In this document: piece by piece, positions 7,729 through 15,017 of the stretch
Layout of the letters: every line of letters starts with the position of its first letter
Position numbering within the stretch: position 1 is the first letter of the stretch
Origin: Bacillota bacterium
Lineage (GTDB): Bacteria > Bacillota > Bacilli > Bacillales_A > Planococcaceae
NCBI GenBank assembly: GCA_023405135.1
Contig: JAEXYZ010000079.1
Span: 1-30,910 of the forward strand
DNA: 30,910 nt
Reading direction: 5' to 3'
Position numbers and translations under genes: made by a program
Notes under the pieces: generated by a model
The model's database searches: none
Seen by the model: only the letters and a program-made list of their open reading frames with translations
What the model was told of the DNA's origin: nothing

Positions 7729-7908
7729 TTAGTGTAATTTTGGTGGATAGCCTTGATTTAAAACAGTCATGACTACGAACCAACCAAAAATAGCAGCAGT
7801 AGCAAGGCTAAATACTAAAGAAAGAACATTTTTTTCTTTAATTGCTTGGAATATATTCACTACTGCAAAAATTGCTACTAAAGCGAAAATAACCATTAAT
7901 AAGTTCAT
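7729..7908 (-). CDS. DUF2759-type small membrane protein
   Basis: This 59-residue protein has two hydrophobic segments (MVIFALVAIFAVVNIFQAI and VFSLATAAIFGWFVVMTVL) and a short tail ending NQGYPPKLH. It matches my memory of the DUF2759 family next to yqgX in Bacilli; function unknown. The ATG at 7908 is chosen because AAAGGAGTG lies just upstream of it on the minus strand, whereas the longer frame starting at 7950 has no ribosome site. Divergent from yqgX. Confidence 0.75.
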   Translation of the reverse strand: MNLLMVIFALVAIFAVVNIFQAIKEKNVLSLVFSLATAAIFGWFVVMTVLNQGYPPKLH

Positions 7909-8009
7909 TAATAAGACACTCCTTTCGACATCAGAAAATGAATGTCGCAAAACAATATTCCTTCTTTATTGTAAAGCACCATCAACAGTTTGTCGAGAAG
8001 AAATAATGG

Positions 8010-8031
8010 ACATTGTTTGAACGTACAATGT
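8010..8031. promoter_or_regulatory. Inverted repeat upstream of yqgX
   Basis: ACATTGT (8010-8016) and ACAATGT (8025-8031) form a seven-base inverted repeat with an eight-base spacer in the intergenic region between the small membrane gene and yqgX. It could be an operator; nothing identifies the protein that would bind. Confidence 0.3.
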
Positions 8032-8074
8032 ATTTTTCTTCTTATCCATGTATAATAATTAAGAGGTGATTACA

Positions 8075-8719
8075 TTGTTAAATGTAAAAGTATTTAGCTT
8101 AGGTCCTGTACAAACGAATTGTTATATCGTAAGTAATAAACAAAAAGATTGTCTTATTTTTGATCCAGGTGAGGAAGCGTCAAAAATAATAAAAGTAATA
8201 CGTTCAAATAGTTTAAAGCCTAAAGCAATTTTTTTAACACATGCACATTTTGATCATATTGGTGCTGTTGATGAACTAAGAGAACTCTTTAATTTACCTT
8301 TATATGTTCATGAAAAAGAAGTAGATTGGTTAGGCGACCCAATGAAAAACGGTTCAGGAAGATATGCAGAGCTTCCAAACTATATTGTATCCAAACCTAG
8401 TGAAGAACATGTAATTCGTAGTGAACAAAAATATGACATTGATGGATTTATGTTTAAAGCTGTATTTACTCCTGGACATTCTCCGGGCAGTATTTCATAT
8501 ATTTTTGAGGAAGATGGATTTGCAATTGTAGGGGATACATTATTTGAGCAAAGTATTGGTCGAACAGATTTGTTTGGTGGTTCAATGGAAGTTTTGTTAA
8601 AATCCATTCACGAAAAGTTATTAGTATTACCTGAAGATTTTATTATTTATCCTGGTCATGGTTCCTATACGACGCTAGGAGCAGAAATGGATTCAAATCC
8701 TTTTTTAAACGGTTTTTAA
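8075..8719 (+). CDS. yqgX: Metallo-beta-lactamase fold hydrolase, YqgX/GloC-like
   Basis: A 214-residue metallo-beta-lactamase-fold protein. The zinc motif THAHFDHIG lies at about residues 55-63 with further ligands in TPGHSPGS, GDTLFEQSIGRTD and YPGHGSYTT. This subgroup (GloC, YcbL) includes glyoxalase-II-like enzymes that hydrolyse S-lactoyl thiol esters made during methylglyoxal detoxification; the substrate here is inferred. TTG at 8075 is chosen over GTG at 8066 because the GTG lies inside the ribosome site AAGAGGTGA, which is five bases from the TTG. Family members start similarly, with a short strand before GPVQTNCY. Confidence 0.9.
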   Translation: MLNVKVFSLGPVQTNCYIVSNKQKDCLIFDPGEEASKIIKVIRSNSLKPKAIFLTHAHFDHIGAVDELRELFNLPLYVHEKEVDWLGDPMKNGSGRYAELPNYIVSKPSEEHVIRSEQKYDIDGFMFKAVFTPGHSPGSISYIFEEDGFAIVGDTLFEQSIGRTDLFGGSMEVLLKSIHEKLLVLPEDFIIYPGHGSYTTLGAEMDSNPFLNGF

Positions 8720-8730
8720 ACGGTTAATGG

Positions 8731-8762
8731 GGCTTACTCATCTATGAGTAATGCTCTTTATT
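8731..8762 (+). terminator. Possible terminator of yqgX
   Basis: TTACTCAT and ATGAGTAA form an eight-base stem with a two-base spacer about 15 bases after the yqgX stop, extended by GC pairs outside and followed by CTTTATTATTTT. The tiny loop makes it imperfect. Confidence 0.4.
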
Positions 8763-8819
8763 ATTTTAAAGAATTTTGTATATTTCGAGTTATGCATAAA
8801 CTTTTTGTTTTAAAGATAT

Positions 8820-8897
8820 TTAGCCCAAGTGGTAAATGTTGTTTGCGACGATTAATCCTATGAGTAGGAGCGCACCTTCCACTCTAATAAAAAACAT
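8820..8897 (-). CDS. Possible 20-25 residue membrane microprotein
   Basis: On the minus strand a short frame from ATG 8897 (or GTG 8882) encodes a peptide with the single hydrophobic run VEGALLLIGLIVANNIYHLG followed by a stop. Its bases are GC-richer than the intergenic DNA around it and resemble real coding text. Against it: no good ribosome site is visible, and the ATG lies in the second arm of the yqgY terminator. It could also be a remnant or dispersed element. I recognise no family. Confidence 0.25.
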   Translation of the reverse strand: MFFIRVEGALLLIGLIVANNIYHLG

Positions 8898-8921
8898 CGA
8901 CTGAATAAATCAGTCGATGTC
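8886..8921 (-). terminator. Terminator of yqgY
   Basis: ACATCGACTGA (8894-8904) pairs with TCAGTCGATGT (8910-8920) with a five-base loop, and on the minus strand is followed by a T-rich run (TTTTTTATTA). It ends six bases after the yqgY stop. Confidence 0.8.
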
Positions 8922-8926
8922 GTTTA

Positions 8927-9169
8927 TTAATGGCCTGCGCCAGGTACATGGATGAATGTAGTATAATACGTAAATCCTGCGAAGAATATTGTTAAATAAG
9001 CTCCGAAAATGTACATGTACATGCGTTCTGTTAGGTTTAAGAAGCCTAATAATAAGAATAATACAGTATTACCAACGAATAATAGCGAAACCTCGTACAT
9101 ATCACCTAAATAGAACATAACAGCAAATATACCTGTCCAGAATGCCATAACTTTATACATGTTACTCAT
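8927..9169 (-). CDS. yqgY: DUF2626 small membrane protein YqgY
   Basis: An 80-residue protein with three short hydrophobic segments (about 7-25, 28-45 and 52-72), ending FIHVPGAGH. Length, composition and position next to yqgX identify it with YqgY (DUF2626) of Bacilli, whose function is unknown. AAGGAGGGA on the minus strand stands at good spacing before the ATG, and a strong terminator follows, so it is a single-gene unit. Confidence 0.85.
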   Translation of the reverse strand: MSNMYKVMAFWTGIFAVMFYLGDMYEVSLLFVGNTVLFLLLGFLNLTERMYMYIFGAYLTIFFAGFTYYTTFIHVPGAGH

Positions 9170-9294
9170 GAAGAATCCCTCCTTTTGCCATGCGACACAA
9201 TTATCTCAAGTTTCATTATAAATGATTTTGAACAATAATGTAAACTGCTACTTCAATTTTGTTTGTGACAATCGAGTGGAAATTAATATTTTGT

Positions 9295-9996
9295 TTATTT
9301 TACTATGTTAATTTCGTACTTACAAAGGTCACAATCATGAATCATACTTTCAATTTGGATGAAATCATTTTGCGAGAATAATGCATCAATTTGACCTTTC
9401 AAATAAGACTCATGAAGAGCACATACAATTTCATTATTTGTAGATATTTGATTTTTAAACGGACAATTATAAATTGTAAAACGAATTTTCTTTCCGTTAT
9501 CAGTATCTTCAATTTCAGGAATATATCCAATCATTGATGCTGCGTTAGTTAATATTGTTAGTTTTTCTTCAAATTCCATTAAATAATTTATTTTTTGTTC
9601 ATTTGCAAGTATTTTTTTAATTTGCTCTTGACCATCGTCATAGCTAATCTTTTTTGCTGTTTCTAATGCGCTTGGCCCAAGTTTTTCAATAAGTTGTAGA
9701 GTCCAATTTAATAACTGATGATCTTCCCGTTTTGGAAAGCTTAAAACAATCCCTTGTTCGGAAGCTTTATAAACTCTTCCTGGACGGCCACCTTTTCCTG
9801 ATTTTACAAAATCCGCCGAAATAATATTGATTTCAGATAATTTAGTTAAGTGGAGTCTAGCAACGTTAGGATGAATATTAAATTGGTCTGCAATGTCCTG
9901 AACAGTGAACTCCTTTTTTTGTTGTAACATATACTCGTATATTTGATATCTTGTTTCATCTGCTAAAGTACTTGTAACTTTTAAAGGATGAAGCAT
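9295..9996 (-). CDS. HTH regulator with SufR-like four-cysteine tail
   Basis: A 233-residue winged-helix regulator of the ArsR/DeoR-like group that includes SufR. Residues 6-75 form the DNA-binding domain (LADETRYQIYEYMLQQKKEF, IADQFNIHPNVARLHLTKLS, then the wing with GKGGRPGRVYKA). The C-terminal part carries four cysteines spaced C-X13-C-X29-C-X2-C (in NCPF, IVCALH and DCDLCKY), a plausible iron-sulfur or metal site by analogy with SufR. The ATG at 9996 is five bases after AAGAGGTGA; the longer GTG frame starts inside that site. It is divergent from the comG operon, so control of competence, itself or a distant fes/suf target is possible. I do not recognise a gene name. Confidence 0.75.
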   Translation of the reverse strand: MLHPLKVTSTLADETRYQIYEYMLQQKKEFTVQDIADQFNIHPNVARLHLTKLSEINIISADFVKSGKGGRPGRVYKASEQGIVLSFPKREDHQLLNWTLQLIEKLGPSALETAKKISYDDGQEQIKKILANEQKINYLMEFEEKLTILTNAASMIGYIPEIEDTDNGKKIRFTIYNCPFKNQISTNNEIVCALHESYLKGQIDALFSQNDFIQIESMIHDCDLCKYEINIVK

Positions 9997-10027
9997 ATAA
10001 ATCACCTCTTATATTATTTTTTGGTAC

Positions 10028-10056
10028 TATATACCTTATTTTATCTATTCTAACAA
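10028..10056 (-). promoter_or_regulatory. Promoter of the SufR-like regulator gene
   Basis: On the minus strand TTGTTA (10056-10051) and TATATA (10033-10028) are separated by 17 bases. The -10 lies within GGTACTATATACC (10023-10035), a GGTA-N5-TACC inverted pair that could be an autoregulatory operator. Confidence 0.45.
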
Positions 10057-10076
10057 TGAAATGATAGTAGAAATGA

Positions 10077-10120
10077 AAAACAATTTTTTATTTTAAAATT
10101 AATATCAAAAAATTACTTTT
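10077..10120 (+). promoter_or_regulatory. ComK-binding site (two K-boxes) of the comG operon
   Basis: Two AT-boxes fit AAAA-N5-TTTT exactly: 10077-10089 (AAAACAATTTTTT) and 10108-10120 (AAAAATTACTTTT). The gap between them is 18 bases, one of the discrete spacings (8, 18 or 31) known for ComK sites in B. subtilis. The position upstream of comGA makes this the expected activation site. A clear sigma-A promoter downstream is not obvious; TTGACG at 10150-10155 lacks a matching -10. Confidence 0.75.
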
Positions 10121-10202
10121 CGAACTATATGAAGCTTTTTTAGTTAATTTTGACGGGAAATTTTAAAAATAAAAGCAAAAAATATATTCAAATAAAAATG
10201 TT

Positions 10203-10224
10203 GGGAAAAGGTCTTTTCCTTTTT
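10203..10224 (+). other. Short hairpin with T run in the comG leader
   Basis: GGAAAA (10204-10209) pairs with TTTTCC (10214-10219) around GGTC, followed by five T. It may be a weak attenuator between the ComK site and comGA; it also looks like a degenerate K-box with a four-base spacer. Confidence 0.25.
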
Positions 10225-10294
10225 AATCGGACATTATATACTGTTTTTAATCAATTGCGGTCACTCATTTTACTACAATGAAGAGGTGTTAATT

Positions 10295-11308
10295 ATGGAC
10301 ATTGAATCGGTAGTAGAGACTAAAAGTGAACAATTATTATTAAAGGCATTGCATTTTGGTGCCTCAGATCTCCATCTATTACCAACTAGTGATAACTATG
10401 CAGTTCATTTTCGAAAATACGGTAAGCTTTTTCCTGCTGGAAATATTCCATTCGAATTAGGGGAAAGAATAATCTCCTATTTTAAGTTTTTATCTTCGTT
10501 AGATATAAGTGAAAAAAGAAAACCTCAAAGCGGTTCTTTTCAGAAGGAATTTCAAAAGAATCAATATGCATTTCGAGTTTCTACATTGCCATCTGTTTTT
10601 AGAAGAGAAAGTCTTGTCATCCGTCTTATGCTTCAAAACTCTCGTCATCCTATTTCTTCACTCTGTTATTATCCCAAATTCTCTGAAAAGCTAATCCAGC
10701 TCATTTCAAACAAACAAGGTCTATTGTTATTTAGTGGTGCTACAGGATCCGGAAAAACAACAAGTTTATATTCACTTGTTCAATATTGCAGTGAAACACT
10801 TGCTCGTCATGTTATTTCTTTAGAAGATCCTGTCGAAAGTAGCCAGTCACATTTATTACAAATCCAGGTGAATGAAAGAGCAGGGGTTACATATGCAGTT
10901 GGCTTAAAGGCCATTTTAAGGCATTCACCTGATGTTATCATGATTGGTGAAATTAGAGATCAAGAAACAGCCAATATTGCAGTTCAAGCAGCTTTAACTG
11001 GACATCTAGTATTGTCAACTGTTCATTCAAAGGACACGGTTAATTGTTTATATCGATTAATGGATTTAGGTGTGTCGCTTGAGGAAATGAGACAAGCACT
11101 AATTGGAATAGTGGCTCAATGTTTAATAAAGGTAGGTAATAAGGAAGAGAGAAAGGCGATATTTGAAATATTAAGTGGAAAATATTTAGAACAAGCAATT
11201 TCAGCGGCTATGCGCGGAGATGAATATGTACTGCCTAATTTTGAGACATTAGCTTATCAAAAAAAGATTTTAGAGGTGAATGAAAAACATGTTACAACAA
11301 CCTCTTGA
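10295..11308 (+). CDS. comGA: Competence pseudopilus ATPase ComGA
   Basis: This 337-residue cytoplasmic ATPase of the type II secretion/type IV pilus family (PilB/GspE) powers assembly of the transformation pseudopilus. The Walker A loop GATGSGKTT lies at residues 148-156, the Asp box around SLEDPVES, Walker B at VIMIGEIRDQETA, and the His box at LTGHLVLSTVHS. The N-terminal GASDLHLLPT is typical. ATG 10295 is chosen because GTG 10286 lies inside the ribosome site AAGAGGTG. First gene of comGA-GG; comGB begins before its stop. Expression should depend on ComK. Confidence 0.96.
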   Translation: MDIESVVETKSEQLLLKALHFGASDLHLLPTSDNYAVHFRKYGKLFPAGNIPFELGERIISYFKFLSSLDISEKRKPQSGSFQKEFQKNQYAFRVSTLPSVFRRESLVIRLMLQNSRHPISSLCYYPKFSEKLIQLISNKQGLLLFSGATGSGKTTSLYSLVQYCSETLARHVISLEDPVESSQSHLLQIQVNERAGVTYAVGLKAILRHSPDVIMIGEIRDQETANIAVQAALTGHLVLSTVHSKDTVNCLYRLMDLGVSLEEMRQALIGIVAQCLIKVGNKEERKAIFEILSGKYLEQAISAAMRGDEYVLPNFETLAYQKKILEVNEKHVTTTS

Positions 11309-12353
11309 ATTAAAAACAGTTATTCAAAATCGTAGTAAAAGACGATTAAAACAAATTCCTTCTCTTTTCTATAGAATGAGCACTTTGCTAGAGGAAGGCT
11401 ATACATTTGCGGATGCGATTAATATGCTACTACCTTACCATGTTGATAATGTGGAATTTTGGCGTGAAAAAATTCAGGATCAATTAAGAAATGGTAGTAA
11501 TGTAGTGGATATATTGCAAAGTTTAGCAGTGCAGGACAAATATTTGATGGGATTAAAAATTGCAGAAGAAAATGGAGAAATGGCTTTAGCTTTTAAAAAT
11601 GCTGCAATGCAAATGGAATTTAATGAAAAAATGCTAAAAAAACTAATCAACTTATTGGTTTACCCAATTTTTTTAATAGTGATATTAACAAGTATATTTA
11701 TCGCCTTCCGCAAAATTTTCCTCCCTAATTTAACAGAGATCATTACCTCAAGAACGAATGAAAATATATCGAGTTTAAATGTTTCAAAGATTTTTCTTCA
11801 TTTACCTGATTTCATTTTTATACTAACAGGTATTACGATGTTCATTTCCATCCTGTTTTCCTTTTACATTAGAAAGCAAACTATCCAAGAGCAAATCCGT
11901 ATCATAATGAAAATTCCGATAGTAAATTACTTTTATAAATTGCAAATAACGAGACATTTTTCTAATGTACTTGGAGGACTTATTGTAGGTGGATTTTCAC
12001 TTCAACATGCTTTAGCCGTAATTCAGGAGCAACAATTAAATAAGACACTTTCTTATGTGACAATGGTAATCGAAAGAAATATAAAATATGGTGAATCTTT
12101 ATCAACAGCAGTTTCAATTATGGATGTGTTCTTCCCAAAATTTGAAGTCTTTATAAAGCATGGGGAAAAGAGCGGCTATCTTGGTCGTGAATTACTTATT
12201 TATTGTGAACTGTTAGATGAAAAATTACAGTCGATTATTAAAACAAGTATCTCATTAATTCAACCATTCTTTTTCTTACTTATTGGTTTATGTATCGTAG
12301 TAGCGTATTTAAGTATTTTACTTCCAATGTATAAGTTAATCGATATTATTTAA
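11289..12353 (+). CDS. comGB: Competence pseudopilus platform protein ComGB
   Basis: A 354-residue inner membrane platform protein (GspF/PilC family) for pseudopilus assembly. It has two related cytoplasmic domains, each ending in a hydrophobic stretch: LLVYPIFLIVILTSIFIAF (about residue 120), FIFILTGITMFISILFSFYI (about 175), and a final FFFLLIGLCIVVAYLSILLP. The motif GESLSTAV ... KHGEKSGYLGREL is typical of the second domain. AGAGGTG (11272-11278) is ten bases before ATG 11289 but only one before the in-frame ATG 11280, so the later start is preferred; it still overlaps comGA by 20 bases. Confidence 0.93.
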   Translation: MLQQPLELKTVIQNRSKRRLKQIPSLFYRMSTLLEEGYTFADAINMLLPYHVDNVEFWREKIQDQLRNGSNVVDILQSLAVQDKYLMGLKIAEENGEMALAFKNAAMQMEFNEKMLKKLINLLVYPIFLIVILTSIFIAFRKIFLPNLTEIITSRTNENISSLNVSKIFLHLPDFIFILTGITMFISILFSFYIRKQTIQEQIRIIMKIPIVNYFYKLQITRHFSNVLGGLIVGGFSLQHALAVIQEQQLNKTLSYVTMVIERNIKYGESLSTAVSIMDVFFPKFEVFIKHGEKSGYLGRELLIYCELLDEKLQSIIKTSISLIQPFFFLLIGLCIVVAYLSILLPMYKLIDII

Positions 12354-12367
12354 AGAGGTGAAGGTCA

Positions 12368-12673
12368 TTGAAAGTAAACAATGAAAATGGATTTACATTA
12401 ATAGAAATGTTAATCGTCCTACTCATCATTTCCATCCTCATTTTAATTACAATTCCTAATGTAACAAAACATTTTGCATCCATTAATGAAAAAGGATGTT
12501 CTGCTTTTATACAAATGGTACAAGGGCAAGTTGAGGCCTATAAAATTGATTTTAAAACAACTCCTACAATGCAAGATTTAGTCGATAAAGCATATTTAAA
12601 AGCCGATCATACATCCTGTCCTAATGGAGACGACATTGTCATTGATAGTGATGGAAGTGTAAGAGTCAAATAA
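12368..12673 (+). CDS. comGC: Major competence pseudopilin ComGC
   Basis: The 101-residue prepilin is the main subunit of the competence pseudopilus. The N-terminus carries a short leader and the ComC (PilD-like) peptidase site between Gly8 and Phe9 in ENGFTLIEML, with Glu at +5, followed by the hydrophobic assembly helix (about 9-31). Cys44 and Cys84 are placed to form the intramolecular disulfide known for ComGC, made by BdbDC. Start is TTG after AGAGGTGAAGG; no ATG is available. It begins 14 bases after comGB. Confidence 0.95.
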   Translation: MKVNNENGFTLIEMLIVLLIISILILITIPNVTKHFASINEKGCSAFIQMVQGQVEAYKIDFKTTPTMQDLVDKAYLKADHTSCPNGDDIVIDSDGSVRVK

Positions 12674-12719
12674 ACGAAAAGGGTAGATAGTAAAAACAAA
12701 TCGAATAGGGTGTAGAAAA

Positions 12720-13166
12720 ATGTTGAAGCGACTATTGAAAAATAATCGTGGTTTTACACTTTTAGAAATGTTGTTAGTCCTTTTTATCATCACTACAATT
12801 AGCTCGATCGTATTTCAATTTTCAATTAAATTAGCAGAGAAGCGTGAGGTTGAGGAATTTTTTAATCAACTTTTGTTGGATATACAAAGAGTCCAAGCTC
12901 TTGCTATCGAAGAAGAAAGAACCATTACTTTTGTTTTTCATGACAAAAATATATATAAAGCATATTACGAATTTGGTGGGAAGAGCATTTTGGAGAAAAG
13001 CTTTCCAACAGGAATCGAATTAAATATATATAGTAACTTAAAGGAGATTGTTTTCTATTCATCTGGGGAAATTGGAAAATTTGGAACAGTTTTATTTAAC
13101 ACTCCTTTTGGAGAAAAACGTTTAATTGTTAATATGCAGAAAGGTAGATTAAGACTTGCTGAATAG
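12720..13166 (+). CDS. comGD: Minor competence pseudopilin ComGD
   Basis: A 148-residue minor prepilin. The leader MLKRLLKNNRG ends at Gly11, followed by FTLLEMLLVLFII with Glu at +5 and a membrane helix. The C-terminal part is a beta-rich globular domain (ERTITFVFHDKNIYKAY ... VLFNTPFGEKRLIVN). The start is an ATG after AGGGTGTAG. Its 3' end overlaps comGE by 11 bases. Confidence 0.9.
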   Translation: MLKRLLKNNRGFTLLEMLLVLFIITTISSIVFQFSIKLAEKREVEEFFNQLLLDIQRVQALAIEEERTITFVFHDKNIYKAYYEFGGKSILEKSFPTGIELNIYSNLKEIVFYSSGEIGKFGTVLFNTPFGEKRLIVNMQKGRLRLAE

Positions 13167-13470
13167 TAAAGGAATATCATTTGTTGAAACTTTGCTTTCG
13201 ATTTTCGTTCTATTTATTATAACAGGCTCTCTAATTCCACTTAGTTATCAAATGAAAAATACATTATATAATAAAAAGTTAGAACTTCACGCCTCAGAAA
13301 CTGCATATGAAGCAGCGAAAATGATTAAGAAACATAATGAATGGACAGGAGTTAATGTCATTGAAAATGTTAAGTATGATTGGGATTTCGATGGTAAACA
13401 AATTTGTATCAAATTCAATAATCTAAATGGAGAAAGGAAGAAATGTATCAATCAAGAAGGACAATTATAA
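13156..13470 (+). CDS. comGE: Minor competence pseudopilin ComGE
   Basis: A 104-residue minor prepilin. MLNSKG is the leader and ISFVETLLSIFVLFIIT the mature N-terminus with Glu at +5. The rest is short and poorly conserved in the family. It starts at TTG, overlapping the comGD stop, and GAAAGGT lies about ten bases upstream. It overlaps comGF by 28 bases. Confidence 0.85.
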   Translation: MLNSKGISFVETLLSIFVLFIITGSLIPLSYQMKNTLYNKKLELHASETAYEAAKMIKKHNEWTGVNVIENVKYDWDFDGKQICIKFNNLNGERKKCINQEGQL

Positions 13471-13904
13471 GAAATTCAAAGGGCTTCACATTAATAGAAG
13501 CACTTTTTCAGGTGGCAGTATTTATATTATTTAGCCACCTTTTAATACTAATCTATTTGTGGATTCACCAAATGAACAATACAATTCTTACAAATGAACA
13601 TATTGCTTGGGAATTATTTGTGAAAGATGTTCAAAAATACTTTACGAACGTCGAAGAGATCAGCGTGTCAAAAAAACTAAATGAACTTAACATAAAGCAG
13701 GTTGATATTACAGACCATAGACAATTTGATCGGTATGGTGACATAATTCGGCTTCGAATAAACAATAAAGGATACATCCCATTACTTATAGGTATACGTA
13801 ACGCACAATTTGAACTAAATGGAAATCTTCTAACTATAAAAGCTGAATTTCAAAACGGTTTAACAAAGGAGAGAACATTTTTTGTTGAATTATCTAAGGA
13901 ATGA
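13443..13904 (+). CDS. comGF: Minor competence pseudopilin ComGF
   Basis: A 153-residue minor pseudopilin with the prepilin motif SKGFTLIEALFQ (cleavage after Gly14, Glu at +5) and a hydrophobic helix to about residue 38. The family-typical segment DRYGDIIRLRINNKGYIPLL lies near residues 98-117. AAAGGAAG precedes the ATG. It overlaps comGE (28 bases) and comGG (23 bases), so the cluster is translationally tight. Confidence 0.88.
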   Translation: MYQSRRTIIRNSKGFTLIEALFQVAVFILFSHLLILIYLWIHQMNNTILTNEHIAWELFVKDVQKYFTNVEEISVSKKLNELNIKQVDITDHRQFDRYGDIIRLRINNKGYIPLLIGIRNAQFELNGNLLTIKAEFQNGLTKERTFFVELSKE

Positions 13905-14070
13905 AGAGGGAGTTACCTTTGCTGTTGCAATCATGCTGCTTTTTTTAACTACCATTTTTCTATCTTATTATATAATTTCCATTGAATCACAAATAAAAAC
14001 ATATAATTCGTTGGAATTCGCCAATGTTCGTGCTACGATAAACCTACTAAAGGAAATTGGCAGTAAATAG
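13882..14070 (+). CDS. comGG: ComGG, C-terminally short minor pseudopilin
   Basis: A 62-residue protein in the comGG position. LRNEEG|VTFAVAIML is a plausible prepilin junction at Gly10; like other ComGG/GspK-type tip proteins it lacks Glu at +5. A membrane helix (about 13-32) and a second helix (NSLEFANVRATINLLKEIGSK) follow, then a stop. B. subtilis ComGG is about 124 residues with a beta domain after this helix; that part is absent. Only 30 bases separate the stop from aroK, so the domain is deleted and not frameshifted. It starts with TTG; AAAGGAGAG lies upstream. Confidence 0.75.
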   Translation: MLNYLRNEEGVTFAVAIMLLFLTTIFLSYYIISIESQIKTYNSLEFANVRATINLLKEIGSK

Positions 14071-14100
14071 ATACAGTTTGGTAGTAAAGAAGGTGACAGC

Positions 14101-14625
14101 ATGAGAAAAATATATTTAGTCGGTTTTATGGGATGTGGCAAAAGTGTAATCGGACGCAGATTAAGCTTTTTTTTAAAAATGCCATATTACGACATGGATC
14201 ATGAAATCGTTCGGCAACAAGGGATGTCGATTCCAGAAATATTCGAAACATTTGGTGAACCGTATTTTAGAGCATTAGAAACAGAATTTCTACGTAATTT
14301 TCGAAATGAGGCGTGCATTATCTCGACCGGTGGCGGAGTGTCGATGAATGAAGAAAATCGTAAAATAATGCGCCGTACGGGATTAGTGTTCTTTTTAGAT
14401 GCGACGTTTGAAGATATTTATACTCGTATTAAAAACGATAAAAATCGGCCGATTGTACAGCGTTCTACAAAGGAAGAGTTAGAACAGCTGTTTAATGCAA
14501 GAAGGAAATTTTATCGAGTAGCAGGGCATATTCGAGTATTAACAGAAGGTCGCACAATTAAACAAATTGTTGAATATATAGCGTTCCAAGTAAATCGATT
14601 AAAAGGCGAACAATATAATAAATAA
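14101..14625 (+). CDS. aroK: Shikimate kinase
   Basis: A 174-residue cytoplasmic enzyme that phosphorylates shikimate with ATP in aromatic amino acid synthesis. The P-loop GFMGCGKS is at residues 8-15, the shikimate-binding Asp and Arg in YYDMDHEI and AYFRALE-like PYFRALE, the GGG motif in STGGGVSM, and the lid in NDKNRPIV. AGAAGGTGACAGC precedes the ATG. It lies between comGG and the glycine riboswitch. In B. subtilis the biofilm matrix genes occupy this interval. Confidence 0.95.
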   Translation: MRKIYLVGFMGCGKSVIGRRLSFFLKMPYYDMDHEIVRQQGMSIPEIFETFGEPYFRALETEFLRNFRNEACIISTGGGVSMNEENRKIMRRTGLVFFLDATFEDIYTRIKNDKNRPIVQRSTKEELEQLFNARRKFYRVAGHIRVLTEGRTIKQIVEYIAFQVNRLKGEQYNK

Positions 14626-14666
14626 AAAATATTATTATTCGTATTTAAGTTAATTTTAAAAAAAGA

Positions 14667-14696
14667 TTGCCTTTTCATTATGTTCAATGTTAGGAT
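14667..14696 (+). promoter_or_regulatory. Candidate promoter of the gcv operon
   Basis: TTGCCT (14667-14672) and TAGGAT (14691-14696) are 18 bases apart. This places the start of transcription about 45 bases before the first riboswitch helix. Both boxes match the sigma-A consensus in four of six bases. Confidence 0.4.
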
Positions 14697-14744
14697 ATGG
14701 CTAAGAGCAGACTTATTTGTACATTGAATTTTGAATCATGAGCG

Positions 14745-14984
14745 GATGATTGTACGGGGAGAGAACGTGAAAAGCGTCGCCGAAGGAGCAAGTAGTAAAG
14801 CACTATGAATCTCTCAGGCAAAAAGACTCGTACAGGACGCGTCTCTGGAGAGCGCTGTAATATTTTATTGGATGAAAAGTTTAATCTGAAGAAATATTTA
14901 ACAGCCACCAAAGGGGAAAGCCAATTTTTAATAATGCACGTTATTATTAACGGATTGGTGTAACTTTCAGGTGCAAGGACAGAG
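14745..14984 (+). ncRNA. Tandem glycine riboswitch upstream of gcvT
   Basis: Two glycine aptamers in series. The first runs from about 14745 to 14860: P1 TGTACG (14751-14756) pairs with CGTACA (14829-14834), and it contains GGGGAGAGAAC, GTCGCCGAAGGAGCAAG and TCTCTCAGGCAAAAAGAC. The second (about 14885-14984) contains CCACCAAAGGGGAAAGCC and ACTTTCAGGTGCAAGGACAGAG. In this family glycine binding favours read-through of a terminator, so glycine cleavage genes are switched on by excess glycine. The terminator is present immediately downstream. A fuller boundary needs a covariance model. Confidence 0.92.
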
Positions 14985-15017
14985 GATTCCTTAAATGGGA
15001 TTCGTCTGTCTTTTTTT
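14978..15017 (+). terminator. Riboswitch-controlled terminator
   Basis: GACAGAGGATTCC (14978-14990) pairs imperfectly with GGATTCGTCTGTC (about 14998-15010), followed by seven T. Its first arm overlaps the end of the second aptamer, as expected for an expression platform controlled by glycine binding. Confidence 0.8.

Noticed and set aside
7769..8020. 83-residue plus-strand frame
   Set aside because: It is antisense to the DUF2759-type gene and lacks a ribosome site.
10086..10300. Standard sigma-A promoter for comGA (TTGACG at 10150)
   Set aside because: No -10 element lies at 16-18 bases from this hexamer; other candidates such as TATACT at 10237-10242 lack a -35, so no promoter is called.
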